Positions 11,859 through 23,297 of a stretch of 64,000 nt of DNA are shown here, piece after piece (positions within the stretch are counted from its first letter, which is position 1; the number at the start of each line of letters is the position of its first letter). Under the pieces are notes generated by a model. The model was not told the origin of the DNA and made no database searches. It was given only the letters and a program-made list of their open reading frames with translations. A program made the position numbers and the translations under genes. This stretch comes from Pholis gunnellus. Its lineage: Eukaryota; Chordata; Actinopteri; Perciformes; Pholidae. The stretch spans positions 3,907,947 to 3,971,946 of the forward strand of contig OU342811.1 of the NCBI GenBank assembly GCA_910591455.2. The letters are read 5' to 3'.

Positions 11859-13180
11859 CAGTGGCGGGCCGTGCATTTTATACCTGGGCCTTCTGTGCTG
11901 TCCTACTACAGTTGAATTACCTCCTAATAACCTCATTATGACGCATCAATCCAGCAAACCTGCAGCGGATCCACGCATTCCACCACATAAGAGCACGAGC
12001 CATTGAAATACTATTCATAAAAACGACACGATAGAATGAACAGTAGTAACGATACTATGTAAAAAAACTAACGCAGTTTGTCACTTACCGAAACTTAAAG
12101 AGTTTAATCCCAGTACATCGTTTCAGTTCCAGTAAGAAGTCCTTCTCCATTCATGGAGCCAGTGATGACAGTCGACAGTTCGCAGCGGGGCCGGGAGCCC
12201 ACCTCCACCGGCCGGCGCAGACCGCACGTCGGGCCGCGGTTGTGGAGCTGTTTCCCTGCGAACGTGTTCGTTGAATTGTAGATCAAGTCTCTCCAAAAGT
12301 TTTCAAATGCTATGGTGTCCTCAGGTTAGCGTAGCATAGCTCCAAACCCAGCCATAAAATGTGCAACGCTTCTCCGACGCTGTCAGCAAGAAATACCGTT
12401 CATACAAATCCTTTTCCTGCTGAGTCAGGGCTGCCAGCTGTGGCGTTGACTGACCATTTCTTACAATGTCCAGCTTTTCCTGAAATGTCGTTCTTGAGAA
12501 AGGCGTTGTCAGTAACTCCGCCACTAAATCCGTTTCTCCTCCTTATTCAGCCATTGAGTGTTGAAAAAACAAAGCTAGGTACAAAAATAAATAAACTACA
12601 CCAAGCAAAACCCTAAAAATTTGTATAATTTCTTCCATATCTTTCAATTTGAACTCTCCTCCAACTAAGCTCTGCTGGCAAGTTAAGTTTTGTTTTCCAA
12701 TAGTCACGTGCTCGCCCACTGACCAATCACATCACACGCTGCACCTCACTCCTGCAAACTGAGCTGCAGTAATGCTGACGTAGTTGTAGGCCAGCTAGCC
12801 ACTCTGGCGCGTCAAAGAATGTCAAACTAAAGATCTGATTGGTTGAAGACTATGACAATCAACAATATCGTCCCCATTCACTTAACCTGCACATGGAGGC
12901 ACTTGTGAGTCTGCAGGCCTGGGGCCTCTCTTCTACCTAGAGACACAGAGGTGAAATCTGATTGGATAAAAGCTCTACTTAAAACAAGCTGCACTGGAAG
13001 CAGAGCAACTGAGGAACACAGTAGCTGTGCAATGAGAAAATACATTTATAAAATGTTTTTATAAATTATGATACATGTAGTGTATTTAAGAAAAATTATG
13101 AAATTATAGAATAGCTATAACTTTGTGATTCTGTTTAGGCCAGCAGAGAAGGCTGTGCAGGCCCTGACAGCCCACCACTG
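11859..13180 (-). mobile_element. Non-autonomous hAT element, ZMYM1-like type, copy 1
   Basis: The left end CAGTGGCGGGCCGTGCAT and the right end, read on the minus strand as CAGTGGTGGGCTGTCAGGGC, are inverted terminal repeats. The flanks ACTTATAT and GTTTATAG share only TTATA in register, so any 8-bp target duplication has decayed. The interior carries broken pieces of a transposase N-terminus (separate entry). Copy 2 at 35221 is inverted relative to this one and aligns along most of its length, including the deletion inside the coding part. Length is 1322 bp against several kb expected for an autonomous element. Confidence 0.8.
12250..12554 (-). pseudogene. Broken hAT (ZMYM1-like) transposase N-terminus
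   Basis: Starting from the ATG at 12554, the reading frame hits TAA at codon 4. Beyond it the same frame reads LLTTPFSRTTFQEKLDIV, then NGQSTPQLAALTQQEK, then YERYFLLTASEK. This is the N-terminal part of transposases annotated as zinc finger MYM-type 1-like (hAT superfamily, TTF-type finger). A second block at 12255-12300 reads DLQFNEHVRRET, which in intact relatives lies well downstream, so the zinc-finger body and catalytic region have been deleted. It cannot encode an active protein. The protein match is from memory of the family. Confidence 0.7.
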
Positions 13181-14879
13181 GTTTATAGTACGGTAGTATC
13201 AGTATTGGAACACTGTAAATCTCAGATATTCTGCAAACAAAAAACAAAACCATCTCTTCAATAGATGTATGCTTAGAAAGACACAAGATCCCACCATCAC
13301 ACAGCTGCTGCATGAAGTGTATGTGGGCGGTAATATACGTGCGTCAGCATGTGCTTCACTACTACTCAACATGTTGTGAAGTCAAATCAAATGCATTTAT
13401 ATCGGCTTTAATCACAGAGTCTCAGGAACACTTTGAATGAGCACATTTGAGTTCAGTTTGTCTGCATCAAGACAAATCCCCTCACATGCAGTATTCAGAT
13501 CACAAAGACACATTTCTGGTCTCAAAGGCAAAATGTTTAGTTGTAGTCGTTTGGAAGCCAATCATAGTCCAAAAGGAAGCTTCACGTTGAATATTTCCAA
13601 TATGTATATATTCATAATAGATTTTTCACTGAGGGAGAAGTAGATGCAACTTTAAGATTTTAACTTGTATGCGGTAATTGATCTTTGTTGGAGGAGAAAC
13701 AGAAAAAAACTACTATTCACAGCAGAATATTGCTATATGTGTCACATGTCTGGTGGGGATCTTTAAATAAAACAGTCAATGACAGGCTGTGTTGTTATCA
13801 AAAACGCTGAAGTTGAAATAAATATGCCTCCAAATCATGTTGGTGTTTTCGTAACCATACAGGATTATTCCATTAATACTTGACCACTTGCCAAGACATG
13901 GACAACAATCAAAGTATTGTTAATCATGTTTTGGGCTCAACATGAGGATTAACGGTGAGTTCTAATGCAATGTATTGCACTTCCTCATCCTCCTATATCT
14001 AAAATACAGTCCAAAGTTACGCGCAATCTGTGAAATGTATTGACATTATAAACATGTAAAGAGCCTTTTGAGAAAATATCTGTCTGTGAATGATTAGTTC
14101 GAGGAGCAGTAATGTTATTTATGGATGGTGTTTACCATCTTTGTGCCAGCAGCTCAGAGAGCTGTAGTTGTGTGTACAGGACATTGTGCTCTAATCGCAC
14201 GCCATCCAAGACAGGAAACAGATTTTGTTTTTTTCTCCCACCCACAGTCGCCGCTTCAGCCCAAACTCAGGACAATTACTCTACCAGCCAAAACCTGTTG
14301 TTTCAAAATAGCACAGAATTCATCAATGCTGTTACACCTTGTAGAATCTGCTAATGTACTTGATTTTAGTAGAGAATGTGTCATCCTTTCTTCACACATT
14401 CTAGCCTACAACTGTGGGAAACATATCAAAACGGAGTGTTGCCATCACATCTTTGCTTTAAGACAGCTGATAATGAGTCAAATCTGATTCTTTCTTAATC
14501 TGGAGCTGACCTACCCGAATAAAGCAACCACTGATCCTGAATCAGCTCAGGACATCCTCGGATTGCATCAATTTACATTTACATTGTTTTGCAACAGCAA
14601 GTACGAGAGAAAAGTGAATCTTTATCTACGTAATGAGGAAATATTTCAAATGAACTCATCTGCTAAGGATGTAATAAAGTCACTGACAACCCATTTCATT
14701 TTGTTTCCCTACAGTATTCACTCGCATCAACTAAAGGATCATTATTGCTTTCCTATGTTTAGTAATGTTGACAAAGACTTGGATCCTCATACTACGGTTC
14801 TTATGACATCCTACAGAAAGTGACTCCTCATTTTTAATGCATTTTCCTACCAAAGCCTGCAGCACGTGTCAATCTCTGC
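13181..14879. other. No gene seen
   Basis: AT-rich sequence without tandem repeats. Open frames of up to 120 codons (14125-14487) overlap each other in two frames and show no domain. Nothing here has convincing splice borders plus conserved-looking protein. Confidence 0.45.
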
Positions 14880-15235
14880 GTCACATGCATACGGCCTTTT
14901 CAAAATAAACCTCCCCCTTCACAGGAAACGGAGTAAAAACCTTTAGTTAGGTTTAGGAGAAGATCGTCGTTTGGGTTAAAATAACTACGATATCGTTACG
15001 GAAGTACCTAATTTATGTGAAAAATAAATGAACCTCTCGTTTCTCATGGGGAACGAACAGCTGTTTGTTGGACCCATCCAGCTCCCCTCCCGCCAACGCG
15101 CTGTGTGATTTTGCGGTCTTCATACGTCCTCGTTCAAGATTACATGGATAACATTTGACAACATATCTACAAATTACGGCGCATTATATATTGTGTTGGT
15201 ATTGCTTCGGATGCTGGATGAGACCAGCCTGGGCA
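14880..15235 (+). repeat. Dispersed repeat family B, copy 2
   Basis: Second copy of the repeat at 2695-3060, in the same orientation. It holds CTTCACAGGAAAC, a GTTAGGTTTAGGAGAAGAT block, CTCGTTTCTCATGGGGAACG and a 3' part ending in CGGATGCTGGATGAGA. The 3' part is better preserved here than in copy 1. No coding potential. Confidence 0.65.
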
Positions 15236-15932
15236 GAGGTTATGATTGCAGTTAAATTCTTGTATTATTAAGATGTCCTGTCTCATGTTTCAAGTCACTT
15301 TTGAGATTTTCAGGAAGTACTTTTCTCGTCTTCACCAAGCTACATGCAGGACGCTACATTCACGATGTAAGCCATCAATTTCTGACTTTTTGCTCAAATA
15401 CAATTTCTTTGGTTTGGCTGACCACATTATTTCTTAAATGTGGTCAATATCAGATTCCATTGCGAACCCGTCACGGCCCTGTACAAAAGAACAATAGCAA
15501 TCATCTCACTTAACACAGAGCCCACTGAAGTCAGTGCTTATGCTTTCCTTTGTAAGTCAATGTGCAGTGGAATCCAGCCAATGTGTGAGCAGATGATAAG
15601 GATCACAGTCCCTCCCCCGACGACCTCCATCACAGCCGTCTTCCATGACCCTATACACCGAGGGACTCCCGCCAGCTCAGGATTGAGACCAATGTTGATC
15701 TCGAGGGAAGTAAAAGCTGCATGAATTCTAATATTCTGAATATAACTGTGCAAACTGAGGTCGCGTTGCAAAAAAGAGCAGAGTCCATCCAGCCGGCCTG
15801 CCTATCTGCCGATGACTTACATTTTCCTCGTAATGTATTTGTTAAAAATGTCAACCTTTTAACTGCATCACAGCTTCATCAATACTTTAGGGCTTATGGG
15901 TCCTGTTACTGATGCACAACCTATATAGAGTT

Positions 15933-15991
<59 letters not shown>

Positions 15992-17520
15992 CCATCAAGT
16001 GAATAATTCAACGACGTACAGTAGGTTTGACAGCTTCATTAAAGCCGTTTGGCGGGACAGATTATATCAGACTGGCTGGAGGCGACGTAGGCGCAGACCA
16101 TCGTCTTTCAGCCATCGTGGATTTACTCAGCACAAGGATTTTCTCAGAAAAAGAAAGGAGAGATGCATGTTCCATACCGTCCCATGATACACTTGTGGCG
16201 GGGACTTATAGACCTAATTTCACAGTATCAGACAGCAGCTATGTTTATTGTCATTATCATCACTGCGTCGCAGTCGCCGCGTGCAAACTATCGGAGAGCA
16301 GACAAAAAACGCGAGGCCCCCTGCTGCGAGGTGTTAATTTCATCAGCGTGAGGAGGAATGTGGGAGCTTTGTGAAAAATATAGTTTCATTATCACAACTC
16401 TTAGATGCGATTATGAAGTAGATGCTGCTCACTTAGAAAAAGAAACAAGATGATTCACAAGAAGCCAAGTGCTGCACGAAGTCATTAATCGCATGCAAGT
16501 ATTGTGTAATAACGTGTTTCACTCTGATTCAAGTGAATTTGTCTCTGTGAGGGCAAGCACCGTAGCTTGATTTACCCCTGGTGTCAGTTCAAAGCTTTGA
16601 CCTTATAATTATAGTTCCCGATTCAGACAAAATCCTGATTAATCATGTGTTAAAGATGCCTCTTTCCTCCAGGTTTGGAGAAACCAGCGACGTCTACGTA
16701 AAAGAGATCCACAGCCAAGAGGCTAAACAAATTGTACAAACGAATCGTGGAGGGAGCAGTAATGAAGGGCAGGCGTTGGAACTCTCTCAGGGTCAGAGGC
16801 CAAGACTCAGTGCAGCAGAGCGACTCTCAGTCCTTTCACATCCCCCTCCAGTGAGGAGAAGAAGTCTGTCCTTGGCTTTCCATGTGTGTAATATGCAGTG
16901 CTCTCCCACACTGCATACAAACAGATTCACGCCTCTCAGTAAGCCCGAAGCCGCTGAGGGCAGACACATAACTATCAGAAAATGTTGTTTTGACATAGAA
17001 TAATCCAATGGCACACTTACATGGACAAAAAGACATGAAGGGAGAGCTGATTAGCATCTGATCTGGGGCTTCTGTCAGCGAGTGTGAAATCACGGCTGAA
17101 TTTGTGTAGCGTGAAGTAAGCATTCAGGATTTGGGCTAAAAATCCAACGGAGGAAAATATCCAAAGACTTTATGCTATTTTCACATACTGTACATTGAAT
17201 TAATAAATTCACATGAAAAAAATTAAATGAAAAATAATCAATACTTGTAAGGCTTTAACTGCAATGGGGTCTATTTTACTCTTTTGTCATTTCTTTTTCA
17301 TTTAAAACCAAATAAAAAGGCTATTTTAGAGTAATATTGCAGCAGTCCACATGGGGTACCTGCTGCAGGCACAGTGCAGGTGTCTGATGTTGAGACAAAG
17401 ACACTCTTGCAGAGTTTTGTTGAGAGTATTTCAAATCCTTTGATTCCATGGATGGACTAAGCAGAAGGTACCAGAACATGTGAATGGGAGTTCCTGTTCA
17501 GGGCTTTGTTGGCATATAGC
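15236..17520. other. No gene seen; one long CA array
   Basis: (CA)27 lies at 15934-15987. The frame 16581-17003 is open for 140 codons and contains a TTTCCTCCAG acceptor-like site at about 16663-16672, but the protein is unrecognised and other frames are open over the same span. The opposing frames 15440-15724 (+) and 15538-15771 (-) are likewise unassigned. Confidence 0.4.
15934..15987. repeat. (CA)27 microsatellite
   Basis: Uninterrupted CA run of about 54 bp. Confidence 0.97.
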
Positions 17521-17521
17521 T

Positions 17522-18165
17522 GCTTTACAGAGGGATGGAAGGATGGAGGGGTGGCTGGGAGATGGAGAGATGGAGGAATGGAGAGATGGAGGGACAGAGC
17601 GATGGATGGACAGAGGGATGGAGGGACAGAAGGAGGGAGAGAGAGGGATGGAGAGATGGTTGGACAGAGGAATGGAGGGACAGAGGGATGGAGGGACAGA
17701 GCGATGGAGGGACAGAGGGATGGAGGGACAGAGGGATGGAGAGATGGATGGACAGAGGAATGGAGGGACAGAGGGATGGAGAGATGGATGGACAGAGGAA
17801 TGGAGGGACAGAGGGATGGAGAGATGGTTGGACAGAGGAATGGAGGGACAGAGGGATGGAGAGATGGTTGGACAGAGGAATGGAGGGACAGAGGGATGGA
17901 GGGACAGAGCGATGGAGGGACAGAGGGATGGATGGACAGAGGAATGGAGGGACAGAGGGATGGAGAGATGGATGGACAGAGGAATGGAGGGACAGAGGGA
18001 TGGAGAGATGGATGGACAGAGGAATGGAGGGACAGAGGGATGGAGAGATGGATGGACAGAGGAATGGAGGGACAGAGGGATGGAGAGATGGATGGACAGA
18101 GGAATGGAGGGACAGAGGGATGGAGAGATGGTTGGACAGAGGAATGGAGGGACAGAGGGATGGGG
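17522..18165 (+). repeat. 40-bp minisatellite built from 8-bp subunits, open in all six frames
   Basis: The basic words are GGACAGAG, GGAATGGAG and GGATGGAG. In the right half (17930-18165) they form a clean 40-bp unit: GGACAGAGGAATGGAG, GGACAGAGGGATGGAG, then AGATGGAT or AGATGGTT. The left part is more irregular, with GGACAGAGCGATGGA variants. Because the unit contains no stop on either strand in any register, all three + frames and all three - frames stay open for 220-262 codons. They give Arg/Gly/Trp/Met/Glu-rich peptides on + and Ser/Pro/Leu/Cys/His-rich peptides on -. I regard all six as artefacts. The array is strongly purine-rich on the + strand. Confidence 0.93.
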
Positions 18166-18312
18166 TGATAAGGATAGAGAGACATCCATGGACAGATGGA
18201 GGGATACAGATTTGTTTTCCAGCAGAGCTGCTATCGATTGTGCTTCTTGGCAAATACGTCCATATTAGCAGAGAAAGCTACACAGTGTGACCTATTTACA
18301 GCTGCTATAAAT

Positions 18313-18345
<33 letters not shown>

Positions 18346-18507
18346 GATCACACACAATCAAGCACGCAAACAGACAGCAGGAAAGGGAATCACCTGCTTG
18401 CAGGATAGGTATGTAATCAGACAGACAGACATACACAGAGGAATACAAACAAACTGCTGATGAGATCAAATCACACACACAAATTACACACCATTACACC
18501 ACTCACT

Positions 18508-18538
<31 letters not shown>

Positions 18539-20160
18539 ACTCAATGCACTGCAGTCATTACACTATCCCATTCTACAGTAATGACTGCTACACATCACAG
18601 TGCTTGATCCTTATGCCTATCTTCACTGTTAAAGTAGGGAAATATTTATTCTGAGGACGGTTCAACATAGCTCATAATGACAAACAGAGTTTTAGCATCG
18701 TTTAGCAACGTTGCACACCATTCCCATATGCATAATCTTATTAAAACCTTATCAGGCTATTTCTGTTTTTAATAGGATAATGATCTCATCTTAAATGCGG
18801 AAAAAGAAGCAGCTTTTCCCTTTTAATAATTACAGAAGCTTGTTTTCTCTTGGGATTTCCTGAATCAGTCTGATGAAATAAAACGACAGATTAATCGATT
18901 ATTAAAATAATCGTTAGTTGCAGCCCTATTGCATTATAATATACTGCACAAATGGTTGGGCTGTTTCCATAGAGGTGCAGGACTTACTGCAGTGAGAAAC
19001 TAGGCCACAGGGAGCAAAAAAGGCCCCGTGTGACCAAAGTCTCAAGAAGTGCAGAACCTGCTTGAGAGGGCATCAGACCAGATGAAATCTCTAAATAATG
19101 TTTTATTTGTCCAACCTCTCCATTCTTTCCCTCTCTTTGTGCACCTCTTCTTTCACTCGACTGTCTCTCTTCTCCTCAATCTCTCACTCCTGCTTTATTC
19201 AGGACTGAGCAAATCCCTTTCTTCACACAAGGAGCAAGAACGTGATCTAAGCAGGAAACTCAATGTGCTTATTCCACAGTGTGTGTCTGTGTGTGTGAGA
19301 GCATGAACGAGAGTGAGAGTCGAGTGTCTAATTGGGGATGGTATGATGATTTCTGAATAAAAACGGGACACTTGCTTCTCTATTGGGAAGAGGAAAAAGA
19401 GAAATGAGATCAAAGACCAAGAGATGCAAGATGTTTTTTTAAACTGCATCAGAAAGATCAACAACTGGAGTCTTTCATTTTTCATTTTTCGTCCATCTTC
19501 AGGGCAACAGAACTACAAAAGCAACGATGATTACATCTGACCTTTGGTGGTTTAAATAGTGAGTCATTTGCATAGCAGAACGAGAAAGATGAATCACTTG
19601 CAGGAGCCACGATTCTGACCTCTGCCCTTTACACCGTTGACTCACTCATACGAGACGAAGCATCAGAAGATAAACAACAGGCTGCTTCATATTCACCGGC
19701 AAGGGCTGCCAGCACAGTCGGATCAGTCTATCTTTTCATCAGGTATTCATATGCAGTACAGATGCATATCATATCTGTGCATCACATCTCAGGACTTTTA
19801 AGGGACCGAAACGACACGCAAGAGGATCGAGGGTCATGCGACTGACGGGGGGGCGCGAGCTAGTAGCAGTCGTGTCGTAGTGGTGTGAATTCAAAAGGCC
19901 TGTTTATGACATTATTGTGTTAATTTACCGTGACACAGATCGTTTTCTTATTGGTAGAAATGGGATCTGAATGTTGGGTCAAGCAGCCCAAAACAATAGT
20001 ATGGAGATACATGGCAGAAGCACTCTTACACAAGAAGAACACTTTGGACATCTATTTCATCAGACAGGTGTGTAAGAGAGGGGACAAATCAATCAGGAGT
20101 TGCAAAAGATTACTGCAAAAGCCCGTTTATTTGTAGCAGTCAGGCGGCAACATCCAGTTC
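18166..20160. other. No gene seen; CA arrays and one hAT end
   Basis: CA arrays lie at 18315-18343 and 18508-18532 and form a CA-rich patch with scattered CACACA words. A solitary hAT-type end lies at 18870-18927. Short frames at 19049-19306 and 19930-20136 are unassigned. Confidence 0.45.
18870..18927 (-). mobile_element. Solitary terminal repeat of a hAT-type MITE
   Basis: On the minus strand it begins TAGGGCTGCAACTAACGATT and continues through ATTTTAATAATCGATTAATC. This is a terminal sequence I remember as very widespread in teleost genomes. No matching opposite end was found nearby, so this is a truncated remnant. Confidence 0.6.
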
Positions 20161-20166
20161 TGAAAA

Positions 20167-20658
20167 AGTGAAGCCGGTGTAGAAGTGTCTTAAAACTTGC
20201 ATTCTCTCTAATGGCCAGCAGGGGGCGACTCCTCTGGTTGTATAGAAGTCTATGAGAAAATGACTCTACTTCTCTCTTGATTTATTCCCTCAGTAAACAT
20301 TGTAAACATGAGTTTATGGTCTCAATCTCTAGTTTCAAGTCTTCTTCAATACAGCATGATGTTCATTTAGTAAATGATGGTCCATTTAGAGTCAAACAGA
20401 CCATAAAGCAGAGTATGCTTTAGGGCGGCGCTGGCGCTGGCGTGGTCTGGGGATTTTATGTGGGTTTTTTTCCGTTTTACTTTTACAGTGCATTCTTGTA
20501 TTAGGAGAGTTAATTGTAACCTTTTTGGTCGCCTAAAATGTCTTGTACCAAGATAGCAATGGCCAAAATGCCAAATAGAGGCTTCGAACAGGCGGTCCAC
20601 AAGCCAAAGGGTGATTTCACAGGGACTACATCCACTTCGTATACAGTCTGTGGTAGCA
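20167..20658 (+). repeat. Dispersed repeat family C, copy 1
   Basis: Aligns, inverted, with 32475-32932. Landmarks in order are AGAAGTGTCTTAAAAC, CAGCAGGGGGCGACTCCTC, GAAGTCTATGAGAAAATGA, CTCAGTAAACATTGTAAAC, TTCAAGTCTTCTTCAATACA, GTATGCTTTAGGGCGG and a 3' end CCACTTCGTATACAGTCTGT. Between about 20450 and 20530 it differs from the other copy. There is no coding capacity. I recognise it as a high-copy percomorph repeat but cannot name its class with confidence. Confidence 0.8.
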
Positions 20659-21116
20659 GGCTTGCAACACGTAGAGGCATTCTCTGCAGAACCACAACGC
20701 TAACTGCAAGTCAGAATAGTCAAATGCCCCCTAATCTGTATGGACATACAGCAGCAAACACAGTGAGATGTTCAAAATCTCATATTGCAAAGAAATCTTA
20801 TTTTTTCTTTTTTATGGAATGCAAACATGTCCAACATTGTAACTTAAATACAGTCATCAATTAAAAAAAAAAAACGTATATATATATATATATACAAAAA
20901 GATTTACAACTGAGTATGGCAGTAGGTTACAGGGAGGAGAGGGCGTGTTTCCTGTCTTTGCGTTGTGATTCATTGTGTGTGAAGCAGAGTGAAGCGTGAA
21001 GCGGAGGCTCTGTGATCAATGATGAGAAAAGAAAACCATCATGGAGAGAGGTTCCTCTGTGTGTTTTCTTCCTGGTTGATTCTTGAGCAAGGAGAACACA
21101 CTGACTCAGCGTCTGA

Positions 21117-21118
<2 letters not shown>

Positions 21119-21150
<32 letters not shown>
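21119..21150. repeat. (CA)16 microsatellite
   Basis: Uninterrupted CA run of about 32 bp. Confidence 0.96.
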
Positions 21151-21154
<4 letters not shown>

Positions 21155-21296
21155 TCCCGTGTTTTGCTATACAGCAGGCTGTTCTCAAGCACATTTCATA
21201 AGTCTACCTACGAAAAGTAAATCAATTGGTATATAGCCCAGGTAATTGTAATCCAGGACGTGCAGGGCTGCTGCAAGGAGGGTCAGGAGGTAACAA

Positions 21297-21400
21297 CGTC
21301 CGCGCTGAAAGGAAGCTGTGGTGGATGGATGGGTCAAACAAACAAAGGACTCTCCCAGAGGGGACTGCTGTTTGTGTCCCACGTTAAACCTGAATTCAAT
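21297..21400 (+). repeat. Dispersed repeat family D, copy 1
   Basis: GGATGGGTCAAACAAACAAAGGACTCT, read in pieces, followed by GACTGCTGTTTGTGTCCC matches the reverse complement of 34435-34505, where ACACAAACAGCGCTC, GGTCCTTTGTTTGTTTGACC and CCATCCACCGC appear in the mirrored order. A weaker relative lies at 62455-62530. Confidence 0.6.
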
Positions 21401-22380
21401 GTTAACTTTTTAAAAACTTTGTTATATGATTTATGTACTTAACCGACACCAACTACACAACTTAGGTGTCAAACGTAGGTTTTCTTGGGTCACAAACAAT
21501 TCTCTTTTCCTTCAACCAAGAGAGCCAGAGTTGTGTTGCCTAAAAAAAACAGTTTCTGCATTTGCATGGGTTTGAGCAGCAGCACTGCTCGCTACTGCTG
21601 GACAAGAAGGAAGAGGCACGAAAAATGAATAGTACATTTTGTAAGATATCATATGAACCATTTAATGAAGTCATAGAATGATGTTTTTGCAGTTTCTTTA
21701 TCACCACATAGCCGGTCACACTGTGCCAGCGGACCATACAGGTGTGGTTGTCGGTGTGGACCAGCAGGAAGACAACAAACCAGGGACCATCTAATTCAGG
21801 TGAAAAGACTCTACTGTCATCGATAGGAAACTGAAAACAACTCAGAAATGACTGAGATTGTTGCCATCACAGAAATAACATATCCAGGCACACCAGAGCC
21901 TTTACATGTTTCAAAGTAATAAAAACATTCAACTGTGACTTGTTTAGGACCTGGAGAACAGTTCAGGACTTGGACTCCTGACTCAAAACGTTCCTTTCTT
22001 GACTTGAGACGTGACTGAGATCTTCATACACTAAGTTCTGACGTGCAAAACAACAACCTTCCCACTTCTGCATGAAGAATGTATTATAGTTTTGTTGAAT
22101 CCACATAAAACAGAAACAGATAAGTGACTGATTTGTGGAGCCCCCTTCACACAAACCTGCAGAGGTTGATGTGCAATAAAGACATGTGTGTGTGTATGAA
22201 TATGTGTAACATGTATTAACGGCTTTGTGCCTCGTTTAAGCACATGAAACATTGAAGCTACATCTAACACTGGAAAGCACAGGAGGCTGGCTGTGTGTGG
22301 TGTAAAGCTCTCCTATCTCTCCAAGCAGTAATTGTCTCATTATTATTATTCATCATAGACTCTTTGATCGTACAACTCTC

Positions 22381-22685
22381 TACTGATATTAATATTATCA
22401 TCTACTGAGGGGGCGACGGAGAGACAGACAGAGAGAGAAAGATGGGAATCAGGCAATGAAAGTGGGAAGCCCACAGAAAGTTATCAAAAGACAGAGCTAG
22501 CGAGGAAGGGAGTGAAATAAGAGAAGATTAAGTAAAGAAAGTATGGGATGGGGAAGTGGGGAAAAAGGATGACAATGATCAAGAAAAAGAGATAAAGAAT
22601 CAATTTCACTTCGGCTGAAAGAGAAGATGAGATGAGGAAAGGAAAGTGACAAAGGATGACAGAAAAAGACAGCAAGTTGATGGTG
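22381..22685 (+). other. Purine-rich lead-in to the 22-bp minisatellite
   Basis: About 300 bp in which A and G dominate the + strand (GAGAGACAGACAGAGAGAGAAAGATGGG and similar). There is no regular period. It merges into the 22-bp array, so roughly 900 bp from 22400 to 23300 is purine-rich on one strand. Confidence 0.7.
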
Positions 22686-23297
22686 ATGAAGTTGAAAGAT
22701 GGTGAGAAGATGAGAGAAAGATGGTGAGGAGATGAGAGAAAGATGGCGAGGAGATGAGAGAAAGAAGGCGAGGAGATGAGAGAAAGAAGGCGAGGAGATG
22801 AGAGAAAGAAGGCGAGGAGATGAGAGAAAGAAGGCGAGGAGATGAGAGAAAGATGGTGAGGAGATGAGAGAAAGATGATGAGAAGATGAGAGAAAGATGG
22901 TGAGGAGATGAGAGAAAGATGGTGAGGAGGTGAGAGAAAGATGGCGAGGAGATGAGAGAAAGATGGCGAGGAGATGAGAGAAAGAAGGCGAGGAGATGAG
23001 AGAAAGATGGTGAGGAGATGAGAGAAAGATGATGAGAAGATGAGAGAAAGATGGTGAGGAGATGAGAGAAAGATGGTGAGGAGATGAGAGAAAGATGGTG
23101 AGGAGATGAGAGAAAGATGATGAGAAGATGAGAGAAAGATGATGAGAAGATGAGAGAAAGATGGTGAGGAGATGAGAGAAAGATGGTGAGGAGATGAGAG
23201 AAAGATGATGAGAAGATGAGAGAAAGATGGTGAGGAGATGAGAGAAAGATGGTGAGGAGATGAGAGAAAGATGGTGAGGAGATGAGAGAAAGAAAGG
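22686..23297 (+). repeat. 22-bp minisatellite, about 27 units, with ordered variants
   Basis: The unit is GATGAGAGAAAG plus a ten-base variable half. Four variants of the variable half occur: ATGGTGAGGA, ATGGCGAGGA, AAGGCGAGGA and ATGATGAGAA. They are not random: four AAGGCG units stand together near 22760-22850, and the ATGATG variant recurs, usually singly, between ATGGTG units in the right half. The array ends in an imperfect unit (AAAGGAGACG). A 22-bp period is not a multiple of three, and no long frame crosses it. Confidence 0.93.

Larger units (their letters stand above)
20659..22380. other. No gene seen; AT and CA arrays and a dispersed repeat fragment
   Basis: An (AT)n run lies at 20877-20895 and (CA)16 at 21119-21150. 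A family D fragment is at 21297-21400. No exon is recognisable. Confidence 0.45.

Noticed and set aside
16581..17003. Frame of 140 codons with an acceptor-like TTTCCTCCAG
   Set aside because: No recognisable domain, no matching donor with conserved-looking protein, and competing frames on the other strand.
17431..18290. Six long open frames (220-262 codons) on both strands
   Set aside because: All come from the stop-free 40-bp minisatellite; the proteins are simple repeats.
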